Assembly (NCBI GenBank): GCA_963729365.1
Contig: CAVSNQ010000010.1
Coordinates: forward strand, 277,123 to 341,122
Direction of reading: 5' to 3'
Length of the DNA: 64,000 nucleotides
Source of the DNA: JASHPR01 sp963729365
GTDB lineage: Bacteria; Actinomycetota; Actinomycetes; Streptosporangiales; Streptosporangiaceae
The position numbers and the translations under genes are program-made. A model generated the notes under the pieces. It was not told the origin of the DNA and did no database searches. It saw only the letters and a list, made by a program, of their open reading frames with translations. Shown piece by piece: positions 34,908-42,783 of the stretch. Within the stretch, counting starts at the first letter, position 1; each line of letters opens with the position of its first letter.

Positions 34908-35006
34908 TCACGCCCGCGCGGCTCGCGGCGCGGCGGGGAGCGAGGTTTCGAGCACGCCGACGGCGGTCACCCCGGCGTAGCCGTGCGGCCGCGCGCCGAC
35001 GCTCAT
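34908..35006 (-). CDS. Short ORF coupled to the P450 stop (possible truncated gene)
   Basis: A 32-residue frame, MSVGARPHGYAGVTAVGVLE onward, whose ATG overlaps the P450 stop as ATGA. The coupling and composition suggest the start of a former downstream gene, but it is too short to identify. Confidence 0.3.
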   Translation of the reverse strand: MSVGARPHGYAGVTAVGVLETSLPAAPRAARA

Positions 35007-36205
35007 AAGCCCAGCTGCGGCGCCGACGGGGTAAAGGTGACCGGCATGCTCTCGTAGCCGCTGACGAAATTGGCCGCTCGGTAGGAAGGCTCGGCCGGGC
35101 TAGCCAGGTTCAAGTCGGGCAGCCGCGTGAGCAGACGGTCGAGGATGGTCGTGATCTCGAGCCTGGCCAGGTTGCTGCCCAGGCAGAAGTGCGATCCGAA
35201 GCCGAATGCCACGTGGTCGTTGGGCTGGCGGCGAATGTCGAAGACGTCCGGATCGTCAAAGTGGTCCTCGTCCCTGTTGGCCGACGGGTAGAGCAGGAGC
35301 AGCTTGTCGCCGGCCCTGATGTCCTTGCCGCGCAGCGTCGTGTCGGCGGTGGCGGTACGGGCCATGTTCTTGATCGGGCTAACCCACCGCAGCATCTCCT
35401 CGGCGGCGGACCCGATCAGGCCGCGGTCCCGTTGCAACTGCTCCCGCTGGTCCTGGTGGGTGAGGAGCTGGTAGACGCCGCCTGTGATGACATGCCGCGT
35501 CGTCTCGTCCCCGCCGATCAGGATCAGCAAGGAGTCGAAGATCAGCTCGTCGTCGCTCAAGCGATCGCCGTCCACCTCGGCGTGGACAAGGTCGCTCATC
35601 AGATCGGCGGCAGGAGTCTCCCGCCGTGACGCGATGACCCTGCGGGCGTAGGCCTCGTACTCGAGGAAGACCTCGGTCATCTTCTCGACCGAGCCCTCCG
35701 CGCCGTCGAGCCCGCTCAGTAGGGCATCAGACCATTCCAGCAGCATCCGGTGGTCAGACTCGGCCACGCCAAGTGACTCGCCAATAACGATCAGCGGCAA
35801 CCATGCAGCCACGTCCCACACAAAGTCGCATTCGCCCCGTTCGCATACCCGGTCGATCAGCCGGTCAGCGATGGTCTCTATGCGCTGAGCCCGGTCGCGC
35901 ACCCGCGCCGGGGTGAAACCCCCGTTGACCAGCTTGCGCCGTTTCCAGTGGCCCGGGTCGTCCATGTCGATCATCATGGGGGTCGCGCCGGTATCAGGCC
36001 GGATGCCGCCGGCATTGGAGAACAGTTCCGGGTTTCTCGAGATCTCCTTCACATCGTCGTAGCGGGTCACTCCCCACACCCGGCCGGCGTCGTCCCAGTG
36101 CACCGGATCATTGCGGCGGGCCCAGGCCAGGTCCTCAAGGGGGTTGCGGCCCCAGAACGCGCCGGAAGTGAACGGCAGCCTGCGGTCGGCGCTATCGCCG
36201 GACAT
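35003..36205 (-). CDS. Cytochrome P450 (CYP142-like)
   Basis: A 400-residue soluble P450. The I-helix motif GGDETT is at 231-236, ExxR at 270-273, and the heme loop AFGFGSHFCLGSNLARLE with ligand Cys341. The N-terminal RRNDPVHWDDAGRVWGVTRY and PMMIDMDDPGHWKRRKLVN match the CYP142/CYP125 group that oxidises the cholesterol side chain at C26/27. Together with the KstR-controlled flavoprotein this points to steroid catabolism. No ferredoxin gene is adjacent. Confidence 0.88.
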   Translation of the reverse strand: MSGDSADRRLPFTSGAFWGRNPLEDLAWARRNDPVHWDDAGRVWGVTRYDDVKEISRNPELFSNAGGIRPDTGATPMMIDMDDPGHWKRRKLVNGGFTPARVRDRAQRIETIADRLIDRVCERGECDFVWDVAAWLPLIVIGESLGVAESDHRMLLEWSDALLSGLDGAEGSVEKMTEVFLEYEAYARRVIASRRETPAADLMSDLVHAEVDGDRLSDDELIFDSLLILIGGDETTRHVITGGVYQLLTHQDQREQLQRDRGLIGSAAEEMLRWVSPIKNMARTATADTTLRGKDIRAGDKLLLLYPSANRDEDHFDDPDVFDIRRQPNDHVAFGFGSHFCLGSNLARLEITTILDRLLTRLPDLNLASPAEPSYRAANFVSGYESMPVTFTPSAPQLGL

Positions 36206-36223
36206 GTGCTCATATTAGCGTCT

Positions 36224-36235
36224 AGACACATGTCT
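36224..36235. promoter_or_regulatory. Inverted repeat upstream of the P450 gene
   Basis: AGACACATGTCT (arms AGACA and TGTCT, 2-base spacer) lies 19 bases before the P450 start codon. It is a candidate repressor site; it does not match the KstR consensus. Confidence 0.45.
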
Positions 36236-36357
36236 CACTAGCAGGAACCGTCTCGAAGCAGGAGCACCGGGCTGGCTCCGCTGGGCCTATCAACGGCCGA
36301 TCGACAGGCGGCAGCAGGTGGGTGCGGTCTCCCATCCAGGCGTCTTACCCTGCGGGC

Positions 36358-36904
36358 ATGACTATCACCTTGACCGAGGCCGAGCGCACCTACCTGAAGA
36401 GCCAGCCCTTGGCGCGCCTCGCGACCGTGGATGCGAGCGGTGCGCCCCAGAACAACCCGGTCGGCGCGTTCCTCGACGAGGAGACCGGCGACATTCTCAT
36501 CGGCGGCCACGCCATGGGCTCCACCCGCAAGTTCCGCAACGTCCAGGCCAACTCCCAGGTCGCCCTTGTCGTCGACGACCTCGTCTCGCAGGACCCGTGG
36601 ACGGTGCGCGGCCTCGAGATCCGCGGCACCGCGGTCGCGCTGGAAGGCGTCGACCCGCCGGTGCCGTTCATGAGTCGCGAGGTCATCCGCATCACGCCCA
36701 CGTGGGTCGCGAGCTGGGGCGTCGACCCCGGGGCCCGAGCCGGCGGAGCCGCAGCTCCTGACCGCCGCCTCGGGCCGCGACCCGGCCCCGATCAGGCGCG
36801 CAGGAACGCCGCGAGCAGGGGCGCCAGGGCCTGCAGCGCATTGTGGCCCGCAGGCGGTCAGGCGTGCTCTTCGTGGCCTGCTGGTTCGCCCTGGATCGTG
36901 GTGA
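36358..36904 (+). pseudogene. PPOX-class F420-dependent oxidoreductase, probably frameshifted near the C-terminus
   Basis: From ATG 36358: MTITLTEAERTYLKSQPLAR, LATVDASGAPQNNPVGAFLD, GGHAMGSTRKFRNVQANSQV and IRITPTWVASWGVDPG. These are the landmarks of the Rv1155-like F420/PPOX split-barrel family. After about residue 125 this frame runs on into non-family sequence antisense to the HD gene until 37230. One base out of frame near 36730 gives a more natural tail (PEPAEPQLLTAASGRDPAPI) ending at 36904. A frameshift in a GGGG run is the simplest explanation; the true C-terminus is uncertain. Confidence 0.6.
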
Positions 36905-37595
36905 ACCGTCTGGCGGCGGTGTCGAGTTGGGCAGTGATCCGGTCTTTGACGCCGGGATCGAGCGGGGTGTCCGGGCGGGCGATCAGCTCACGGAGGGCGG
37001 GCACGAGCGGGGCGTACTTGCCGGCCAGGGCGCGCAGTTTCGGGCCGGTGGTGTGGATCAGGCCGACCGCGTTGTCGGTGAAGTCCGACGCCTTGATGAT
37101 CCGCGCCTCAGGGCTGGCCGCCAGGCTCGCCGTGACGTGCTCACGGTACTGCTCGCGGGCGTCCCGGCCCGGTTCCCAGGACGGGTTGGTGACCGATGCG
37201 ACCAGGCTGGCGACCCGGTCGCCGAACTGAGCCGCGAGCACGGCGAGCGCCTCGGGCTGGCCGCCGCCGGGTGCCAGGTCAGCGGCGTGGTCTTCGACCG
37301 CGTCGTGCAGCAGCGCCGCGCAGGCCAGGTCCGGATCGGTGACCTTGTAATGGCTGATGACCCGGATCGCAACGCGCAGCAGGTGGTTCAGGTACGGTTC
37401 GCGCTGGCGCCGGTCCGCGGCGTGCAGCCGGGCCGCCAGCGCCAGGGCTTGCTCGACCCGGTCCCGCCCGGCGGGCGGGAAGGCGGCGATCTCGATCGCC
37501 AGCCGCTCGGCCAGCCCGTCCTGGCCGTGCACCGATGTGATCGCATGCAGCGGCATCTCGGCCAGCAGCTGCCGCTCGGTCGTTCCCGGGCTCAT
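36858..37595 (-). CDS. HD-domain hydrolase resembling (p)ppGpp hydrolases
   Basis: A 245-residue protein. The HD metal-binding core is recognisable: ALALAARLHAADRRQREPYL with the first His, NHLLRVA, and the HD pair in AALLHDAVEDH, then the downstream Asp in KASDFTDNAVGL. This matches the hydrolase half of RelA/SpoT enzymes without a synthetase or ACT domain, so it may be a small alarmone hydrolase. Its start faces the toxin-antitoxin operon across only 54 bases containing the GACTAC operator. Confidence 0.8.
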   Translation of the reverse strand: MSPGTTERQLLAEMPLHAITSVHGQDGLAERLAIEIAAFPPAGRDRVEQALALAARLHAADRRQREPYLNHLLRVAIRVISHYKVTDPDLACAALLHDAVEDHAADLAPGGGQPEALAVLAAQFGDRVASLVASVTNPSWEPGRDAREQYREHVTASLAASPEARIIKASDFTDNAVGLIHTTGPKLRALAGKYAPLVPALRELIARPDTPLDPGVKDRITAQLDTAARRFTTIQGEPAGHEEHA

Positions 37596-37634
37596 ACCGC
37601 TATTAAACCCGCATACGCCCCGCCAACTTTAACC

Positions 37635-37649
37635 GACTACAATGTAGTC
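37635..37649. promoter_or_regulatory. Perfect inverted repeat abutting the antitoxin start codon
   Basis: GACTAC-AAT-GTAGTC occupies the 15 bases immediately before ATG 37650. It is the likely autoregulatory operator of the toxin-antitoxin pair and may also affect the divergent HD-domain gene. There is no room for a ribosome-binding site, so the antitoxin mRNA may be leaderless. Confidence 0.75.
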
Positions 37650-38096
37650 ATGAGCAAGCGCGCCGCGACCCCGGTACGGTTCGACGTCACCGTGGCCGAA
37701 CGACTGGCCTCGTTCGTGGCCGCGAACCCTGGTATGTCACTGTCGTCCGCAGCGAACCGGCTCGTGGATGAGGCCCTGCGGATGAGCGAGCACCCAGGGA
37801 TCGTGTTCCGGCCCGGCCCCACCGGACGCCGCGCCGCGCTAGCCGCTGGTCCCGACGTGTGGGAAGTCATCCGCGCGGTCAAATCCGCCCGGACCGCCGA
37901 GCCCGGCCTTGCCGACGACGGCCTGCTCCTCCTGGTCGCCGACAACATCGGCATCCCGCTGCGGCTCCTCCGCGCGGCCGTCCGGTACTGGGCGTCCTAC
38001 CCCGACGAGATCGACGCAGAGATCGCCGCCGCTGATGCCGCCGAGGACGCAGCCGAGCAAGCGTGGCGCCGCGAACAGCAGCTCCTCGCCAGGTAA
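37650..38096 (+). CDS. Antitoxin (ribbon-helix-helix type N-terminus with DUF433-like tail)
   Basis: A 148-residue protein. The N-terminal RFDVTVAERLASFVAANPGM and LSSAANRLVDEALRM look like an RHH/arc-type DNA-binding fold. The C-terminal half, GPTGRRAALAAGPDVWEVIR through YWASYPDEIDAEIAAADAAE, matches the DUF433-type antitoxins that partner DUF5615 toxins. It directly precedes the toxin gene (3 bases apart) and should bind the GACTAC repeat. Confidence 0.82.
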   Translation: MSKRAATPVRFDVTVAERLASFVAANPGMSLSSAANRLVDEALRMSEHPGIVFRPGPTGRRAALAAGPDVWEVIRAVKSARTAEPGLADDGLLLLVADNIGIPLRLLRAAVRYWASYPDEIDAEIAAADAAEDAAEQAWRREQQLLAR

Positions 38097-38099
38097 CCA

Positions 38100-38468
38100 G
38101 TGAGCTTCCTGCTGCTGCTCGATGAGATGTTCTCCGACACCATCGCCCAGCAGCTCCGCGCCAAGGGCCATGACGTGCTCGCAGTCGTGGCAGATCCCTC
38201 CCTGGTTTCCCTGCCTGACGACCAGATCCTCTCCCGCGCAGCGGCCGCCGGACGCGCACTGGTCACCGCCAACATCAAGGATCTCCTGCCCCTCGACGCC
38301 CAGTACCGGGCCGCCGGGCAAGCACGCAAGGGGCTGATTCTCGTCTCAGCCAAGACCTTCCCCCAGAACCGGAACTACACCACCGCGGTCACCAGCGCCC
38401 TCGCGGCACTCCTCGACCAGCCCGGGCCGATCCAGGCCGGCCAGGTTACCTTCCTCCCCCGGCCCTGA
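38100..38468 (+). CDS. DUF5615 PIN-like toxin
   Basis: A 122-residue PIN-like nuclease of the DUF5615/Mut7-C class: LLLLDEMFSDTIAQQLRAKG HDV at the N-terminus (metal-binding Asp8, Glu9), then LPDDQILSRAAAAGRALVTA and NIKDLL with the later acidic residues. Such proteins are toxin components paired with DUF433 antitoxins and are predicted to cut RNA. Starts at GTG 38100, 3 bases after the antitoxin. Confidence 0.85.
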   Translation: MSFLLLLDEMFSDTIAQQLRAKGHDVLAVVADPSLVSLPDDQILSRAAAAGRALVTANIKDLLPLDAQYRAAGQARKGLILVSAKTFPQNRNYTTAVTSALAALLDQPGPIQAGQVTFLPRP

Positions 38469-38474
38469 CCGAAA

Positions 38475-38735
38475 CTCGGCCACCCAGAGCTCCGCTGCTG
38501 CCCCGCCCCGCAGGCCCCAGTCCGGCTGGGCCGGCAGCGCGCTGGCGAGCTGACTGCGGGAGCTGATGCCGAGCTTGGCGAATATCTTCCGCAGGTGATA
38601 GGCCACAGTCGCCGGGCTGATGTACAGCTGTGCGGCGATCTCGGAGTTCGAGGCACCCTGCCCGGCCAGCCGGGCGATGTGCGCTTCTCGCGCGGTGAGG
38701 TCATCACGCGTCGCCGCGGTGTGCTTGGGGGCGCG
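38475..38735 (-). pseudogene. LuxR-family regulator, C-terminal HTH fragment
   Basis: The frame encodes DDLTAREAHIARLAGQGASN, SEIAAQLYISPATVAYHLRK and IFAKLGISSRSQLASAL, a complete LuxR HTH domain of the LAL type. Upstream of about 38735 stop codons appear and the ATPase/TPR body is missing, so only the tail of a former regulator of about 900 residues remains. It is convergent with the DUF5615 toxin. Confidence 0.8.
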
Positions 38736-38919
38736 CTCGCCCGTCGCGCGTACTCTCCGGCGTACCTGACCGCCTGCTCATCGGGGGTACGCCATCTGGG
38801 CGATCAGGCCTCCGCCGTGCTACTTCCTAGTAGCGGGAGCAGTAGTGTCTCGCTCGGCCCTGTCGCGTCTCGTGCACAACTCGCGCACCGATCCGGGCCA
38901 CAGGTCGCAGCGAGCTGAG

Positions 38920-39315
38920 CTAGACAACGATCCGCGGGACAGTCGCGTCGATGCGGGCAATGTCCCGAGGGTCGCTGGTAACGATTGCATGCTGCCGCTG
39001 CCTGGCACACAGCACGACGTGCACGTCAACGATGTCATTGTGACCGGCGGTCGCGCACATCAGCCCGACGCTTCGGGCCACGCTCAGCGTCATCACCGCG
39101 ACATCTATGTCGGGCGACTTGAGCAGCCTGGCTAGCCGAACCTGACGAGGGCTTCGCCAGGCCTGCGCGACGACCTCGGCCGGGACACAAATGGTTCCCC
39201 CTCGCCGCCACGCCTCCTCCAGGCGAGCCTGCATCGCTACCGCCTTGGCTGGCTGGTCCAGGGCCAGCAGCGCGCCGGTATCGAGCGTGAGCCCCGACGT
39301 CGCAGCGCTGTTCAA
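38920..39315 (-). CDS. PIN-domain toxin (VapC-like)
   Basis: A 131-residue PIN ribonuclease: LTLDTGALLALD supplies the first metal-binding Asp, CVPAEVVAQAWR the Glu, GHNDIVDVHVVLCARQRQ the central Asp, and AIVTSDPRDI the last. TTG start at 39313-39315 overlaps the antitoxin stop (TTGA). Confidence 0.85.
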   Translation of the reverse strand: MNSAATSGLTLDTGALLALDQPAKAVAMQARLEEAWRRGGTICVPAEVVAQAWRSPRQVRLARLLKSPDIDVAVMTLSVARSVGLMCATAGHNDIVDVHVVLCARQRQHAIVTSDPRDIARIDATVPRIVV

Positions 39316-39569
39316 CCAGCCATCCTGCCACTCGTCCTGGCCGATCCAGTGAGGCCGACCTGGTCGAGTTCGGCCTCGGCCTGTCGCTGGATCTCCTCGG
39401 GAACAGGCGTCTCGTCTCGCCAGGCGGCCAGAATCTCATCCAGCCGCTCGCGCTCCTGATAGTCCTCCAGCGCCCTCGCAACGTAGGCGCTTACTTGCCT
39501 CTCTCCGGCGGCGTCCCGCTTGATCTTTTCGACCAGCTCGTCGGGCAGGCTGACTGTGATGCGTTTCAT
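39312..39569 (-). CDS. CopG/RHH antitoxin
   Basis: An 85-residue protein starting MKRITVSLPDELVEKIKRDA, a standard ribbon-helix-helix N-terminus, with VSAYVARALEDYQERERLDE after it. The C-terminal part (WRDETPVPEEIQRQAEAELD) would wrap the PIN toxin. An AT-rich segment (ATACGATAATCATAC, 39569-39583) covers the start codon and promoter, a probable autoregulatory region. Confidence 0.85.
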   Translation of the reverse strand: MKRITVSLPDELVEKIKRDAAGERQVSAYVARALEDYQERERLDEILAAWRDETPVPEEIQRQAEAELDQVGLTGSARTSGRMAG

Positions 39570-39951
39570 ACGATAATCATACTCCTAGACAGTCACTGGC
39601 GAGTGAAGTCCTCGCTATCGAAACGGGGAGCACTCGCGCGAGGCCGTCGTGACTGCTCTGCCACGCCTGGAAATGAGATGGGCATGCCCGATGGCGCTCA
39701 GGCGCACCGCTGCGCCGGATTCTGGCCTGCATTGCCTGCAGGCCCAGCGCGACCGTGCCCTCAGTGGGACGTCGTGGAGGAACCGGGCGCCATGAAGCGA
39801 GGGCGGGAATGGCACGAGCGGCCGTCGTCAACGCACGTTGACATACGTCACCTCGACCGCGTTGTTTTACATAGCCGAGGCGGTTGCCGGGGAACGTCGG
39901 GTTGCGCGTGGTGCTCTGCGCGGCGCATCAGCGCGTGCGCCCGCAGCGAGC
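39570..39951. other. Interval without a recognisable gene
   Basis: Apart from the antitoxin promoter region at its left end, I see no gene or structured element in this stretch. Confidence 0.5.
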
Positions 39952-41406
39952 TCAGCCAACGCCGGCCTCCACTGCCGTTTCGAAATGATCAACGGCCCAC
40001 ATTCCGGTGTGATCGAGTTCGATCGCGGCGAGGACCGCCGCGCGGCCCAGGGCGTTCGCGTAGGTGGGGAACGAGAACGGGACCAAGGCCAGTTCCTCGA
40101 CGGGCATCTTCGCGGCCATCGCTGTCGCTGCCAGCTGCGCGAGCTCGACCGCGCGCTCCCCCACGACGTGGCAGCCCAGAATCGTATGGAGTTCGCGGTC
40201 GACGACCAGCTTGCAGAACCCCGTCTGGCGGCCATCGATGATCGGTCGCGGGAGCGAGTCGAAGCGCACCGTCGCCGCGACCACCTCGCGGTGCTCCCGG
40301 GCTGCCGCCTCGGTCAGTCCGGCCGAGGCGTACTCGGGGTCCGTGAAGCTGCCGATGGGGCTCACCCGGGGAGACAGAACCGTGGTTGCTCCGAGGACGG
40401 CATTGGTCGCGGCCACTAGCCCCTGGCGGACCGCCTCGTGCACGACCAGCGCGCGCCCGGTGACGTCGCCGGCGGCGAAGACGTGCGGCACGATCGTGCG
40501 CAACTGGGCGTCGACCTGGACGTATCCGCGCCGGTCCGTCTGCACCCCGGCCCGGTCGAGGCCCAGCCCGGCAGTGGCCGCGACCCATCCGGCCGCCACC
40601 ACGGCCAGCGTGGCGTCGATGCTGTGCTGCCCGTCGCTTGTCGAATGAATGAGCCGCACGCCGGTCGCACAGCGCTCGAAGCGGTCGATCGTCCCGGCGT
40701 CCGCGAGCACCTGGACGCCGGACGCCGCCATGGCGGCAGTGACCGCTTCGGAGACCTCTTGGTCCTCACTCATCAAGATGCGGGGAGCGACCTCAACGAG
40801 ATAGACCCGTGAGCCGAACGCGTTGAAGATCGACGCCACCTGCACGCCGGTCGCGCCAGCGCCGATCACGACCAGCGACGGCGGCACCGAGGAAAGGTGC
40901 CACGCGTCGCTGTGCGTCGCGGTCAGGTCGAAGCCGGGAACCGCCAACGGCCGTGACGCTCCTCCGGTGCAGAGGATGACCTTGTCGGCCCGAAGCCGCG
41001 GCGCATTGTCGCTGTCGACCGTGTGGGCGCTGGCGAAGCGCGCAGTGCCGGCCTGCTCGTAGATGCTCACCCCGGCGCGCTCCAGATCGTCGCGCAGCAG
41101 CGTGTGCTGGCGTGCGTCCGCGGTCACGTCGCGGACGCGGGCCAGCAGCCGGGCGTAGTCGAGTGAGGGTTCGCCGCCCGCGATCCCGTAGAGCGGGAGC
41201 TGCCTGGCCTCGCGGATCAGCCGCGCCGCCTGGGCCAGCGTGCGCACCGGCACGGGCCCATCGTTCGCGGCCATTCCCCCGAACTGATCGCGGGTGATCA
41301 GCGCCGTGCTAGCTCCCAGACGGGCCGCGCGGAGCGCCGCGACGACCCCCGCGGGTCCTGCGCCGACGACCACGACGTCGAACAGCTGACGCGGCGATGA
41401 GGCCAT
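39952..41406 (-). CDS. Pyridine nucleotide-disulfide oxidoreductase homologue lacking the redox disulfide
   Basis: A 484-residue FAD/NAD protein with the full LpdA/MerA fold: FAD motif VVVGAGPAG (residues 12-20), NAD motif VVIGAGATGVQVA, the ATG-like AAGDVTGRALVVHEA near the FAD, and a dimerisation domain. The active-site CxxxxC is gone: where the family has GGTCLNVGCIPSKTL, this has GGMAANDGPVPVRTL, with Ala46 and Pro51 in place of the two Cys. The C-terminal HPTLSE pair is also lost (FSFPTYANALGRAA). It resembles mycobacterial LpdA (Rv3303c), a quinone reductase without the disulfide, so NAD(P)H-quinone reduction is a reasonable guess. Confidence 0.88.
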   Translation of the reverse strand: MASSPRQLFDVVVVGAGPAGVVAALRAARLGASTALITRDQFGGMAANDGPVPVRTLAQAARLIREARQLPLYGIAGGEPSLDYARLLARVRDVTADARQHTLLRDDLERAGVSIYEQAGTARFASAHTVDSDNAPRLRADKVILCTGGASRPLAVPGFDLTATHSDAWHLSSVPPSLVVIGAGATGVQVASIFNAFGSRVYLVEVAPRILMSEDQEVSEAVTAAMAASGVQVLADAGTIDRFERCATGVRLIHSTSDGQHSIDATLAVVAAGWVAATAGLGLDRAGVQTDRRGYVQVDAQLRTIVPHVFAAGDVTGRALVVHEAVRQGLVAATNAVLGATTVLSPRVSPIGSFTDPEYASAGLTEAAAREHREVVAATVRFDSLPRPIIDGRQTGFCKLVVDRELHTILGCHVVGERAVELAQLAATAMAAKMPVEELALVPFSFPTYANALGRAAVLAAIELDHTGMWAVDHFETAVEAGVG

Positions 41407-41492
41407 GACTCCATCATCCGGATCCCCGCCGCGGCCCGTCATCACCCCTGCCGGATGAGGCGGACGCGCCAGCCGGGCGCGACGATGCGCAT

Positions 41493-41717
41493 ATGCGCGC
41501 GATGACACTCGTGCCGGGCCAGAAGGGGACCGCTGGCATCGAAGAGGTCCCGGACCCGGGCATGCAGGTCGGCGTCCTGCTGGAGCCGGCGTCGGTGCTG
41601 GCCAAGGCGTGGGACCAGGTGGACCAGATCTCGCGGCGGGTGCCGCTCACGTTCTGGACCGAGGCGCTCGGCCGGCAGCCGGAAGACATCAAAGTCGTAG
41701 GGGACCTCACCGTATGA
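41493..41717 (+). pseudogene. Glucose dehydrogenase reduced to 74 residues by internal deletions
   Basis: MRAMTLVPGQKGTAGIEEVP is the N-terminus of zinc-dependent glucose 1-dehydrogenases. It is followed directly by VLLEPASVLAKAWDQVDQIS, which belongs near residue 150 of that family, and then VPLTFWTEALGRQPEDIKVV, the normal C-terminus near residue 340. At least two in-frame deletions removed the catalytic zinc site and the nucleotide-binding core. The frame stays intact and its TGA overlaps the next gene's ATG (ATGA). Confidence 0.8.
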
Positions 41718-42628
41718 GCGCCCACGAAGTGATGGTGTGGTCGGTAACCCCAGGGCTGCTGAGCGAAGGCCCGCGCTGGCACGAAGAGCGCCAGGAGCTG
41801 CTGTGGGTTGACATCCTGGGGCGCCAGATGCACCGGGGAACGCTGAACCCCGATGGCACCCTGGAACGCGTTGCGACAATCACGGTCGACCGGCACGTCG
41901 GCGCGGTCGCGCCGGCCGCCGGGGGCGGGTACGTGCTCGCCGCGGGCACGGGATTCCTGTTCGCCGACGACGCCGGCTCGATCCAGGAGCTCGCGCAGTC
42001 CGAGGGCGGCCGCACGGACGTGCGGATGAACGACGGGGCCTGCGACCCGCAAGGACGCTTCTGGGCCGGGACGATGGCCTACGACGAGTCGCCGGGCGCC
42101 GGGACCCTGTACCGGCTTGAACTCGACGGCAGCTGCACCACCGTGCTCACCGGCCTGACCATCTCCAACGGCATCGGCTGGAGTCCCGACGCCAGCACGA
42201 TGTACCTCAACGACAGCGGCACCGGATGCGTCGACGCGTTCCGGTTCGACGGCCCGAGCGGGGCGATCAGCGACCGCCGCACCCTGGTGCACATCGACCA
42301 GCCAGGCGTGGCGCCGGACGGGCTCACGGTCGACGAGGAGGGCGGGATCTGGGTCGCCCTGTGGAACGGCGGGGCCATCCACCGGTACGCACCGGACGGA
42401 TCGCTTCTCGCGAGCGTGCAGCTCCCAGTCGAGCGACCGACCTCATGCGCATTCGGCGGCCCCCGCCGGGACACGCTGTTCGTTACCACCGCGCGGACAG
42501 ACCTCGACGACGACGCGCTGGCCCGCCAGCCACACGCAGGCAAGGTGTTCGCGATCGAAGGCCTCGCTGTCCGCGGGCTGCCCTGCCTGCCCTACCGCGG
42601 CCGGACACCACGGTCGTCCAGTCGTTAG
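41714..42628 (+). CDS. SMP-30/gluconolactonase-family lactonase
   Basis: A 304-residue beta-propeller lactonase. The metal ligands are visible: Glu18 in LLSEGPRWHE, Asn in VRMNDGACDPQGRFWAGTMA, Asn in GLTISNGIGWSPD, and Asp in VAPDGLTVDEEGGIWVALWN. It hydrolyses sugar lactones such as gluconolactone. ATG 41714 overlaps the stop of the glucose dehydrogenase remnant, so the pair once formed a glucose-to-gluconate route whose first enzyme is now lost. Confidence 0.9.
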   Translation: MSAHEVMVWSVTPGLLSEGPRWHEERQELLWVDILGRQMHRGTLNPDGTLERVATITVDRHVGAVAPAAGGGYVLAAGTGFLFADDAGSIQELAQSEGGRTDVRMNDGACDPQGRFWAGTMAYDESPGAGTLYRLELDGSCTTVLTGLTISNGIGWSPDASTMYLNDSGTGCVDAFRFDGPSGAISDRRTLVHIDQPGVAPDGLTVDEEGGIWVALWNGGAIHRYAPDGSLLASVQLPVERPTSCAFGGPRRDTLFVTTARTDLDDDALARQPHAGKVFAIEGLAVRGLPCLPYRGRTPRSSSR

Positions 42629-42783
42629 GCGCCGCGCTCTTCAAGGGCAAGGAAACATGATCATCGACGTCAACCTGCAACTGCAGGCGAAGCAGAAAGA
42701 ACGATCTGCTGTACACGCAACGGCTCTCGCCGCCGGGCGTCGGTCAGGGAGACCTGCCACGTTGGCCCTTCGCCCAGAGGAAG

